A stretch of DNA of 64,000 nt, taken from contig OZ024874.1 in NCBI GenBank assembly GCA_964017185.1, forward strand, positions 22,220,777 through 22,284,776. Reading direction: 5' to 3'. Under the pieces are notes generated by a model. It saw nothing but the letters and a program-made list of their open reading frames with translations. It made no database searches and was not told the DNA's origin. Position 1 is the stretch's first letter. Each line of letters begins with the position of its first letter. A program made the translations under genes and the position numbers. This DNA comes from Rugalucina vietnamica. Its lineage: Eukaryota; Mollusca; Bivalvia; Lucinida; Lucinidae. This document shows, piece by piece, positions 35,986 to 45,278 of this stretch.

Positions 35986-36599
35986 TTTATGATTTTCATA
36001 GCTTATCTATTGGTAGGTGATGAGAAACCTGCGTTTCTATGATTTCTGATGACGGAAATGGCCTTTTTGGTAAAACTTACATACTATATATGAACTGGAA
36101 ACTGTTCTCTGTCAATTTTAGCAATGGTGGTATACATGTTGAAAGTTAATAGGTAATTATATTCTTAAAATGGTTAATTAAGTAAGGAAAATAGAAAATG
36201 AGTATCAAAATACATAAAACATCAAAACATTTTATCAACGGTTTAGAAATTTAACTAATTATCTACGAACTTGCACTTTTCCATGCATGTAAAACTTTAA
36301 AGGAATTGTTTTGCAGACTTTTCTTCTTCAAGCATCAAAAATAGCATAAAGAATCTGTAACAAAATTTTGTCACGGATTCAGTATGATACTAAATGACGG
36401 GTAACGGATTCTTTATGATATGTTACAGATTCTTTATGAAAACAAAGCTATACTACCAACCACTCTTTTATCGATTATCGATATTACCAATTATTAATGT
36501 CTCTGAACTACAAGGCAGGTTTGAACTAAATGGTTCGGTCTAACAAGTCATTATTTTATCAGTCATACAGAGATTTGAGCATTTATTCTCATATATGGT

Positions 36600-36670
36600 T
36601 TGGTTTAGTTATGGCCAAACGTCACAGTCAACAAGTTTTAAGTCATGTCGGGGCTAAGGGTGACAGAGCA
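36600..36670 (-). mobile_element. Type 2 SINE tail fragment, decayed
   Basis: AACGTCACAGTCAACAAG and TCATGTCGGGGCTAAGGGTG align with the type 2 SINE at 37752-37959. Confidence 0.5.
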
Positions 36671-36927
36671 CATGCTTTATTTGTTAGTTTTGTAGAAACA
36701 CACTTGACATAACATTCATCTGAAAATTGTATATTCAGTGCTGACAAAACATATGTTTAATTCGTTCTCTTTGCAGAAATGTAGTTATACGTAGGCCTAC
36801 CTGTTATGTAATGTAGTGGCTTTCTGGGGTGGTTTATTCAACCCCGGCCCATCACATACCCTTGAATGTTATATTAAGTCAATAAGAATTATGTAAACAT
36901 GCTATATCATTGTTTTCATTCCAATAC

Positions 36928-36931
<4 letters not shown>

Positions 36932-36987
<56 letters not shown>
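36932..36987. repeat. (GA)n microsatellite
   Basis: About 27 GA units, one interruption. Confidence 0.95.
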
Positions 36988-37124
36988 TTTAATTTGCAGT
37001 TGCAGCTGTAGGTGGTTACAGCTCTGTTATACATATTCAATCTGCAGGAATGTGGTTACAGCTCTGTTATACAGAGTTACTTTGTCTTTTATTTATGCAA
37101 ATTTTGGTCAGTTTTATATTATTA

Positions 37125-37343
37125 TTCAGTTTTACGTCCCTTTCAAGATTATTTCAGCTCATATGAGACGGGCCAATCAGGTACGTGGTGCGAAAACGGG
37201 AGAACCAAGAGAAAAACCACCTGGCACACCCGCAAGCAGAACTTGGCTTGTCTCACATGTGGCCAGTACGGGGCTCGAACCCACACCAGACACAGCGGTG
37301 AGATGATTGACAGCGCTCTTAACCGCTCGGCCACGGGGGCGCC
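37125..37343 (-). mobile_element. tRNA-derived SINE, type 1, full length
   Basis: On the minus strand the head reads TGGCCGAGCGGTTAAGAGCG (box A) and GGGTTCGAGCCCC (box B), resembling a Ser/Leu tRNA. The body includes GGTTCTCCCGTTTTCG and the tail GGGACGTAAAACTGAAT with AAT repeats. It lies inside the 4.59-kb transposon. Confidence 0.88.
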
Positions 37344-37751
37344 AAAAGTTTGGCCAGGACTAGCAGCAGGCTAAGTTCTCTTATTTTTTATGCATTTCGT
37401 GTTTTACTAAAATGTTTTATTACGGGTGCTTAGTGTATTCCAGTTTTTGAAAAAAAAAAAATTCCTCTGAGGGAAATTTATAACATTGATAGATCTATAC
37501 TTTTTTAGATAAGGCATAACAAGTTTTAAGCTTTTCAAAAATACTTGCCGTCTTCATGAGCTATTTTCAGATTATGACCATGTGTAACCCCACAGTGATA
37601 GCCAAAGGCTGAAAGAATCAGGCATGCTTGCACGACATGGGCTGTCATACCTGGCCCACCATGTAATATTCAGTATAACACAATGTTGGTGGTCGATTAA
37701 TCCCAAGCTGAGATTTCTATATGTAACTTTACTGCTTTCTCACCATATGTT

Positions 37752-37959
37752 TTTATGTTTGTTTTGAGGTTTAACGTCCCAGTCAACAAGTGATGTGTCA
37801 TGTTGGGACAGAGCCACCGCTAACTTGGTTTTAGCCAGTAATTTTGGGAGTTAGTGTGGGTCGCTCAAGGACACAACATGTTACCGCCAGTGGAGATCGA
37901 ACCCATGACCTCGCAATTCTAGAGTTCGATGCTCTACCATTATGCCACAGCACTCCCCA
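37752..37959 (-). mobile_element. tRNA-derived SINE, type 2, full length
   Basis: The minus-strand head reads TGGCATAATGGTAGAGC (box A) and GGGTTCGATCTCC (box B). The tail is GACTGGGACGTTAAACCTC. It also lies within the 4.59-kb transposon. Confidence 0.87.
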
Positions 37960-38189
37960 CTTTTTACAGTGGCGAGATCTCAAGCCATGTTTAATTTGTG
38001 TATATAAGATTTTGGCTGCAATGTGCACCAGCCAACTTTTAGATAGGGAACTTCGGGGATATTGAAATTTGCCTTTACAAAGCTTAGGTAAATGCCTGAA
38101 ACTGCAGGAGCATTCTTATTATGACTGCATCAGGGTAATTGTATGATTTCATTAGGGCAAGCCGGTTTACTATTTATTTGAGAAAAGGC

Positions 38190-39230
38190 ATATCTTATAT
38201 ACTATATTAGATATCTTGTTTAATAAATAAGATATCTACTTTATTTTATTAGATATCTATTATATTTTCTTTTATAGCAATTAAGATATATTTTTATTAT
38301 ACTAGATATCTAACAAGTTAATAAAGATATCTTATATTCTATGATTAAGATATCTTATATACTATATAAAATATCTTTTTAGCCAAATAAGATATCGTAT
38401 TTGTTAAAGTAGATATCTAAATTGACAAAAATGATATCTAAATTCATATATAAAATATCTTATTCGTAAAAGGTATTTAAGATATCTTATTTAGTAATAT
38501 AAATATCCGATATAGCAATAAAGATATCTTATTTGTTAATTTTGATATCTTCTATAACAAATAAGATATATAACTAGTATATGAGATATCTAAAATAGTA
38601 TATTAAATATCTATTTAACATATAAAATATCATATTTCACAAATAAGATATCTCCTTTAGCATATTAGATAACTTAATTACATTCAAAAATAAGATATCT
38701 TATATACAGAAATAGATATCTGATACCTTATATATTTTAATAAATAAGATATCTTATTTAGTGTATAAGATATCTTATTTGTTTTGCTTATGTATGATAT
38801 CTACTATGCCAATACAGATCTAATTTGCTATATAAGATATCTTATTTTCTAATTCATATCTAGTTTACCAATAAAAATATCTTGAATAGTGAATAAGATA
38901 TCTTAATGAGGATATAAGATATCTTATTTAGAAATAAAGATATCTACTTTATCAAATAAGATATTTTATATCCGTAATAAGGTATCTTATATAGTAAAGA
39001 TGATATCTAATATGCGAAATAAAATATTTAATCCCATAATAAAGCTATCTTTACAGTATATAAGATATCTTATATGATAATTTAGATATCCAATATAATT
39101 ATTTAGATATCTCATATATTAAATAAGATATTTGCTATAGAAGATATCTTTTATAGATATCTAATAAATTAAAGTAGATATATTATTTATTAAATAAGAT
39201 ATCTAATGAAGTTTAACAGATATCTGTTTT
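38190..39230. repeat. Array of palindromic AGATATCT motifs
   Basis: About 30 GATATC palindromes, mostly in the setting TAAGATATCTTA, occur at irregular 15-40 bp intervals in extremely AT-rich DNA inside the 4.59-kb element. Spacing is too irregular for a simple tandem repeat and no open frame spans it. Confidence 0.85.
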
Positions 39231-39374
39231 CTTGAATAAATAGTAAAACGGCTTGCTATAGAAATGAGATCCTGTAACAGCGGTGAAAGGGATGTAGATC
39301 TTTCGAATAATCAATCCTTGTTGGTGGCCTTGAATATCTGTATTTCCTGAAATCTAGTCTCCTTTCTCAAGTGA

Positions 39375-39545
39375 CACCAAAAAGGAAAAAGTAGGCAATG
39401 ATTAGGAAATGGAGCAAACATAAATTCCCACTCCAAAAACCGGGGCCGAGGTGGGAAAAACTTACATTGAAAATAAGGTAAGTATTACACTAAGGGAACA
39501 TTTTGTAGGCCGAGTGAGTAGCTATTTTCCAAAAGGCAGTCACTC
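39375..39545. repeat. Dispersed repeat (family E) with GTGGGAAAAA and CGAGTGAGTAGCTATTT blocks
   Basis: Similar sequence occurs at 57145-57420 (inverted), 40740-40880 (inverted), 62790-62905 and 61080-61140, with GAGTGGCCGCCTATT and GGGAAATAG as markers. Confidence 0.6.
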
Positions 39546-40412
39546 AGTTACCAGAACTAAACTAAACATATGAAAACGTACATAAGGTGAAATATCAAAG
39601 AGATAAGGTGGCTAGAGATAGTATCAATGTCCATACTTGTGAGACCCAAAACAGAAAAATTGTAAAAATGTACACACATGAATACTTTTAAGATTGTGGG
39701 TATCACTAATTGAAAAATCGAATTGATTTTATGAAATAGTAAAAACAATAAATAATAGTAGAGTTTTGTGATATATACAATAAGGTTCTACATGAATCAC
39801 AATCATTAATCGGTTTGTGATAAATCTTCTCGAATTTTACAATGCATGTCATATTTCTTGCAGTGTGGAGTTGATCAAAACACAGTTCATTGGTGAACAA
39901 TTGGTCCAAATCTGCATTTTAAGTTGTAGATCATCATACACTTGCTTTAAATCATAAAGAATCTGTAATATTTATCATAAAGAATCTGCAGCATTTATCC
40001 TGAAGAATCTGTAACACACATTTTGTTATCATACAGAATCTGTAACGCATCATCAAGAATCCGTAACATGCAAAAATATATAAAAACAAAAAAAAGGTTA
40101 TTACGCAGGGTAATGTAGAATTTGAAGGTCCAGATATCACTTTAATTATCTGTTTCAATGTTTCAAAGTATTTTTGCTTTAGAAATTCACATAATTTTAC
40201 AGAATTGTCATGTTTTTCTTATTTGCACATTGTATCTAATTGGTTTTATCTTGAACACCTAACCTGCAGAATATATGCATTGATTACCATGAACCATGCT
40301 GCTAATATGCCTCTTGACAAAATTTAGAGCTACAACTATCTAAAAGTATCATTTTTGTTGTTTGCAAGTCGGAGTATCAATCCTTGTCAAGAATCCGTAG
40401 AATTTGTCAAGA

Positions 40413-40493
40413 ATCCGTTACCTGATATCATAAAGAATCAGTAGCTGATATCATAAAGAATCACCCACACTGTGACGGACATGGAACACTGTG
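40413..40493 (-). repeat. Right terminal inverted repeat of the 4.59-kb element
   Basis: On the minus strand it begins exactly CACAGTG at 40493 and carries a second CACAGTG about 19 nt in. It matches the left end with five substitutions in the first 26 bases and then near-identity. Confidence 0.8.
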
Positions 40494-40580
40494 ACTCTTT
40501 TGGATCGCCTGAGCAGTAGAAGTATCTAGTATGAAAATCAGAAAATTGTGAACGGTATACCCCGTACTTACATTCCAGAT
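40494..40580 (+). mobile_element. Twin-hairpin MITE (family A), right part of interrupted copy A8
   Basis: After the ACTCT duplication the sequence TTTTGGATCGCCT aligns with the expected GTTAGAACCGCCT of the MITE, followed by GGTATACCCC. It is decayed and its right end is unclear. Confidence 0.55.
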
Positions 40581-40592
40581 AGTACACATTTA

Positions 40593-40734
40593 CATCACGT
40601 TAACATGTCCGTGTAATATATATCCACTAATATTCCACTTTTATATAGCAAAACTGGGGTATGCAGTGTTATACCTATTTTACTTATTTTTGCCCAAAAC
40701 ATAGATTGTTGACCGTTAGAACCGCCTCGCCTGT
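40593..40734 (-). mobile_element. Family A MITE, copy A9, truncated in the hairpin
   Basis: This reversed copy keeps the CATCACG terminus and second hairpin but ends at the GAACCGCCTCGCC tip, where another dispersed repeat begins. Confidence 0.7.
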
Positions 40735-40739
40735 TTTTG

Positions 40740-40880
40740 GGTCGAAGTTTTGTGCTGTTTGAACCTTATCTATGTTTTCATATTTTCGGGTAACTGAGTG
40801 GCCGCCTATTTGGGAAATAGTTGCCTACTCGGCTTACGATATGTTGTCTGAGTATAAGTACCTTATTGTCAATATAGTTT
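40740..40880. repeat. Family E repeat, second copy
   Basis: TTTTGTGCTGTTTGAACCTT and GAGTGGCCGCCTATTTGGG match 57093-57235. Confidence 0.6.
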
Positions 40881-41714
40881 TCAAAATTACAAAATTACAA
40901 AATTTTCTTGGGGGAGATCCCCCGAACCCCCCATACCCCATCTCATACCCTTTGCAACTTGGAACTCATACATGTACTTTAACATTTTGTGGACGACAGG
41001 TCTGATGACTTACAGAAATAAAGCTATCATGCATAGAATTACCATTTCTATTTGAGGTTTAAGACTATATTTTAAAGCTGTTAATATACTGACCAACACC
41101 AGAATAAAATATTGGTGCATATCATATTAACGTTTAAACAGAAGTTTTTGATATACTTTTTATGCAGTTGGTAAAATGATTCCATTTTCCTCTGCACCAC
41201 TGTGAAAAGGCAAGAGTCTCTACCATACATGTAATGTATGGCTATTAAAGATATTCTTATTTTACAAGTGATAACAAGTAACTATGCAATAATGAGTTAA
41301 AATGGCACATTCCTTTGACGAATAGTTGAGAAGATATATGCTGTAAATCAGTCAATACAGTGCAAAAACATTGGCCAAATTGCTGAATTCTCTGTGATTA
41401 CGAAAATTCATTGTCTGTGATTTGTGAAATCATCATTTGGAAACTCTGTGATTTGTGATTTTGTGTTTTCCGAAATCTCTGTGATCTGTGACCAGACCCC
41501 ACCCCCTCCTGACCCCCCGCGCTAAACGATTTTCGTCTAGAACATCTGTCTTAGTATTCGGCTGGTAGACTTGCAACATCTTTAGGATTGATAACTTACC
41601 ATCAGAACGGTAACTTACATGGAAACAGGTAAAACAGCGTTGGCATCTCTGAGCGTGGCACGAAACATCAACAGTCACCATAATACAACCCAACTGACCC
41701 ATTTGTTGAAAGAA
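40881..41714. other. Spacer of the inverted duplication, right part
   Basis: No gene seen. A small CTGTGATTTGTGA cluster lies at 41390-41490. Confidence 0.45.
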
Positions 41715-42405
41715 CTACGCCATGTGAAAGTCGCAATCATTGACTCTCCAGTTTAACCATTAAGCTAAATACGTAACAAAAGTTCCATTCATGGTATTAC
41801 TATTATTACAATACAACCTGTTTAAATACCAACGGTATATCTAACATTTGCATCAATATCCAAATTTTATCGAAATGGTTCTAAATATTTTGAAACTAGA
41901 TCAGTGCGTGACACCATATTTTCTCTTTGATCTTCTTTGGAAATATGCGATTTATTAGAGCGAGAGATTATTAATTGGGCAAAAGCCACGAACCAACTTT
42001 TGCGCATATCTAAGAATCAAATAACTTCGGGCAGTGGCTAAGTTGAATCATGATTTCTTCGCTGTAAGCAGGAGGGAACTCGTGATCCTTTGCCATAGCT
42101 TATGCTCAATACTGAGTAGGACTGATGCTAGAAGGTTCGACTGAAACAATTTTCATTTGATTATGTTTGCATTGTTGTGGCTTATTTTTCATTGCCGATA
42201 AACTACAAAGAAAACATAGGCAAGATAACATCATAATTTCACCTGCAATTAGGAAGCAAATCTATACACAAGATGCTGTTGATTTCATAAACAAACGTCC
42301 ATTCTTTGTACTGTACTTGAGTTCATAACTTCAAAACTGCACGATCCTTGTTTTATAGTTTGACATAGGTCATAAATGAGTCTTTTCTCGAAAAAAAAAT
42401 GGTCC
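41715..42405. repeat. Right arm of the 11-kb inverted duplication
   Basis: This is the inverted partner of 31362-32325 without the MITE. The two arms enclose about 9.4 kb that includes the 4.59-kb transposon. Confidence 0.88.
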
Positions 42406-42416
42406 TAGGAAATAAT

Positions 42417-42612
42417 ATCACTTACAAAAGCATCAACATTAAGATTTTGTAGCAATGTAGACCAGAATATGTAATCTGAGGTGTAAAATGTTTTTATGCG
42501 ACATGCTCAAATTCCACCGACCAAATCACAAGAAATGCTCTTCTGTATGTGAAAATAATCCTCGATTCTGGTCTACATTGCTACAAAATCTTAATGTTGA
42601 AGCTTTTGTAAG
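42417..42612. mobile_element. 196-bp MITE with 45-bp inverted repeats
   Basis: Ends CTTACAAAAGCATCAACATT and its inverse, with arms continuing to GCAATGTAGACCAGAAT. It ends about 210 bp before the collagen-like gene start. Confidence 0.85.
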
Positions 42613-42775
42613 ACGAACGTAATGATGTTTGAGACACACGAAAAACAAATGAAAAAAAAAAAATAAAATAAAAAAATAAATAGATAAAATAAAAACAAAA
42701 TAAAATACTGGGAAAAAGCCACTCTACATTCTAAAAGGCGGAAGCACTTTTTTCACTCGGGCTGTCCAAACCTGG

Positions 42776-42781
42776 TATAAA
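42776..42781 (+). promoter_or_regulatory. TATA box of the short-chain collagen C4-like gene
   Basis: TATAAA lies 49 bp before ATG 42825. A start site near 42806 would leave a 5' UTR of about 20 nt. It is supported by position only. Confidence 0.5.
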
Positions 42782-42824
42782 TTCTATTGAGTATTTACAA
42801 CTGATAACTGAAAAAGATAAGATA

Positions 42825-43029
42825 ATGGCGCATCTTATGGTTTTCTTTCTTTTGACAAAATTTAACAGTGGCGAAAAACGAATAGTGTTACATAGTTCTA
42901 CTGATCTGGCTCAGGAATTTCTTAAATTGAAGTCCGAGTTTGAAGCTTTCAAGGTGAATGTCAGTTCAAAAATTTCGACCCTAGAGACGGAAAATGTAGC
43001 TCTGAAAAACCAGTTGACATTAAAGAAAG
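42825..43029 (+). CDS. Short-chain collagen C4-like protein, exon 1 (signal/coiled-coil part)
   Basis: The exon encodes residues 1-68 of a predicted 249-aa protein. It starts at the first ATG, 49 bp after a TATA box. The N-terminus (MAHLMVFFLL) is hydrophobic and may be a short signal peptide. Residues about 25-66 have heptad-like spacing (FLKLKSEFEAFKVNV, then KISTLETENVALKNQL) and probably form a coiled coil for oligomerisation. The donor is AAAG/GTACTG (phase 1). Joined to the exons at 43829 and 44215 the frame stays open, and the product has the layout of invertebrate proteins annotated 'short-chain collagen C4-like'. These are secreted, Cys-rich and of unclear function, with proposed roles in mucus, matrix or recognition. 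No collagen Gly-X-Y repeat is present. Confidence 0.8.
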
Positions 43030-43580
43030 GTACTGGATTTCTTTTTTTATTTGATCACAGGCAAAATATTTAGGCTTCGGCGTCTAGCTTAAATATTCTT
43101 CCTGGTCAAAGATTGCTCTGGATGCCGAGATTATTATACCCGTCCATTCCCGCGGGCACATGACGTCAAAATTCTGACGTCATGTGCCTGCTGGGTTTAG
43201 GCCTGGTTTCCACGGACAATATTTCTTTAACGAAGATTATTTGTCACAGAAACTTTGGCAATGAGTTTGCGTTCACACACAACACAGATACATATTACTT
43301 AGCTCGCTCACCTTTTTGTCACAGATATTTGACAATGAAACTTCGCCACAGAATTGAGTTTACACTGAGATAAAGATGAATCTGTATATGTCTGGTTTAC
43401 ACGAGCATATTTTTCTGCGACAAATTTACTTTGTCAAAGAAAAATTGTCCGTGGAGCCAGCTTAGGATAGTATCGTCTACTTACTAAAAAATAAGAAGAA
43501 GAAATGTAAATTGAACAGTTAGTGTTAGTTTTTAGTAGTAAATAAAAGCAAAATATTTCTACACGTATAAAAACAAAAAT

Positions 43581-43812
43581 GAGCCGCGTCATGAGAAAAC
43601 AAACATTTCGCAAATGCGAAAACACAGCCGCAGTTCAGCTTCGCAATACTTAACTGATCAGCGCTTTTGTTTTCGCTGCACATATAGAACAATTCATCTA
43701 CTTTCTAATCCAAAATTTCCTCTAGCTCTAACCATTATCCTTGCTTATACAGCTCGGTTTGTGTCGAACCTGTTCGGAAACCACATTGTTGGTTTTCTCA
43801 TGACGCAGCTCA
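43581..43812 (+). mobile_element. Family B foldback MITE, copy B8, in intron of the collagen-like gene
   Basis: It has clear ends and a decayed hairpin. The right end is 16 nt from exon 2 of the collagen-like gene, so host DNA supplies only the acceptor and a few bases. Confidence 0.8.
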
Positions 43813-43828
43813 AAATGATCTTTTTCAG

Positions 43829-43897
43829 GGCATGGTTCAGTGTACGTGCATTGGGGGAGCAGAACATGTCCAGGAAATACAACAATGATATATAGAG
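43829..43897 (+). CDS. Short-chain collagen C4-like protein, exon 2 (W-G-x-R-T-C-P segment)
   Basis: This 69-nt exon encodes YVHWGSRTCPGNTTMIYRG. It corresponds to the family's hallmark YVRWGRTTCP...YSG segment, which comes between the coiled coil and the C-terminal domain. The acceptor is CTTTTTCAG, ending at 43828, and the donor is G/GTGATT at 43898. Both sides are phase 1, matching exons 1 and 3. It lies 16 nt after the end of a foldback MITE (43581-43812), and its donor runs straight into a (GATT)n/(GATC)n microsatellite. It is short enough to be missed by ORF-based prediction. Confidence 0.82.
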
Positions 43898-43898
43898 G

Positions 43899-43938
<40 letters not shown>

Positions 43939-43985
43939 CGATCGATCGATCGATCGATCGATCGATCGATCGATTGATTGATTTG

Positions 43986-44024
<39 letters not shown>

Positions 44025-44026
44025 AT
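43897..44026. repeat. (GATT)n-(GATC)n-(GATT)n microsatellite in the collagen-like gene intron
   Basis: A block of GATC units sits between GATT blocks. It begins within the splice donor of exon 2. Confidence 0.95.
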
Positions 44027-44150
44027 AAGGACATAAATGATTGGATATCAAATTAGAATAGGTAAAGAATGGGCGGTTGTTTTACTTATGCGCCCAGGTC
44101 ATGATTATTTGTATGTCCGTGTCCGTTCATCAACCTCAAAATGCCTCTTC

Positions 44151-44151
<1 letters not shown>

Positions 44152-44181
<30 letters not shown>
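44152..44181. repeat. (CT)n microsatellite before exon 3 acceptor
   Basis: About 14 CT units end 33 bp before the acceptor of exon 3 and may add to its pyrimidine tract. Confidence 0.9.
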
Positions 44182-44183
<2 letters not shown>

Positions 44184-44214
44184 AATATTTGAAATTGTTA
44201 CATGTATGTTATAG

Positions 44215-44690
44215 GAATCACATCAGGGGGTCATTACTGGGAACCAGGGGATGGTACCAACATGCTGTGCCTTCCCGAGAGCCCAACCTGGGGCAAATAC
44301 AAAGATGGACATGACCGTCAACGGGCTCATGTTTATGGCGTGGAAATAGATATTGAGGCGAACCACATATTCAGTCATTCTGAAAATGAACAAGATCAGT
44401 CATGCGCTGTGTGTCACACAGAATATTCTGTGACGCACATGTTTCCTGGGCGTGTCGATTGCTTTCCCGGCTGGTCGCTTCAGTACGCCGGTTACCTGAT
44501 GTCGAGTGAGCATCTCGCCAACATTAATCGTGAATATTTCTGCATGGATGCTGACCCCGAACCACGAATGGGTGGAGGTGCAAACAACAACCAGGGTATC
44601 GTATACCTCGTAGAAGGAAGATGTGGGTCATTGCCGTGTCCACCGTATGTCGAAGGACGCGAAATTGCCTGTGCAGTCTGTTCAAAATAA
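44215..44690 (+). CDS. Short-chain collagen C4-like protein, exon 3 (Cys-rich C-terminal domain)
   Basis: The exon encodes the last 158 residues, starting GITSGGHYWEPGDGTNMLC and ending GREIACAVCSK. Family landmarks in order are: GGHYxxPG; CLPESPTWG; YGVE; CAVCHTEYS; MFPGRVDCFPGW; GYLMS; EYFCMD; GRCGSLPCPPYVEGRE; CAVC. The evenly spaced Cys pairs suggest a disulfide-rich extracellular fold. The acceptor is TTATAG, ending at 44214 and preceded by a (CT)n tract. The ATG at 44202 lies in the intron and is not the start. The stop TAA (44688-44690) overlaps an AATAAA signal. The whole CDS (205+69+476 nt) is intact, so the gene looks functional. Confidence 0.88.
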
Positions 44691-44691
44691 A
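44686..44691 (+). promoter_or_regulatory. Poly(A) signal overlapping the stop codon
   Basis: AATAAA overlaps the TAA stop of the collagen-like gene. No other AATAAA is obvious just downstream, so the 3' UTR may be very short. Confidence 0.45.
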
Positions 44692-44736
44692 CACCATCTG
44701 ATCTACAATTATGGTTGTTTTTGTTTTGAGAACTTA

Positions 44737-45230
44737 TGCCTAGGTCACACTAGCACTTACGTACTCTGCGGACGCTTCGGATTATAGGTCCTATCCGTAA
44801 CGTTTCGTATCTTATCTTTAATGTCCGTACATGTACGTGTATTATTAACAAGCCCGGAAGATCCGCAGCCAAGCTCTGATAATTGTCAAAAAAAAAACAG
44901 GCACGAATGAAAAATTCGTAATGATAGGTAATAGTATTCGAATTTGTCCGTATCTAATCGGTATCAAAACCGTATCTATTCCGTAACTTAACGTATCTTT
45001 CCGCATGCTTTTGCTGCGGATCGATACTGTTTCATATGTGTTGTTTGGTTCGGTTACTGTCTTAGTCGGCTATTTGAAAAGTAATTGTAATTGTAACCAT
45101 TACTTTTCTAAATAATTGTAATTGTAATCATTACATTTCCTATGGTCTTGTAATTGTAATGTAATTGTTATCATTCATCACTGAAAGTAATTGTAATGTA
45201 TTTGAATATTTTCGTCCATATCTATTTGAT

Positions 45231-45278
<48 letters not shown>

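Larger units (their letters stand above)
35903..40493. mobile_element. 4.59-kb non-autonomous DNA transposon with CACAGTG-like ends (Transib/RAG-like termini)
   Basis: The two ends are inverted repeats of about 80 bp. Left starts CACAGGGT and right (reverse strand) starts CACAGTGT; both carry GTCCGTCACAGTG 14-26 nt inside, followed by a 37-38 nt identical block built from GATTCTTTATGATA. This motif recurs subterminally at 35929-36440 and, inverted, at 39951-40465. The element is flanked by the 5-bp direct repeat ACTCT (35898-35902, 40494-40498). It interrupts a copy of the twin-hairpin MITE, which resumes colinearly on the right. A 5-bp duplication with termini starting CAC is the hallmark of Transib and RAG-like transposons. 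No transposase was recognised; the interior holds SINEs and a GATATC array. The classification is inferred from the ends only. Confidence 0.75.

Noticed and set aside
35903..40493. V(D)J-type gene segment signals
   Set aside because: CACAGTG occurs at transposon tips with a target duplication, and there is no nonamer or coding segment beside it.
44202..44214. ATG 44202 as a start for the collagen-like protein
   Set aside because: A splice acceptor at 44213-44214 and phase-matched upstream exons show that this ATG is intronic.
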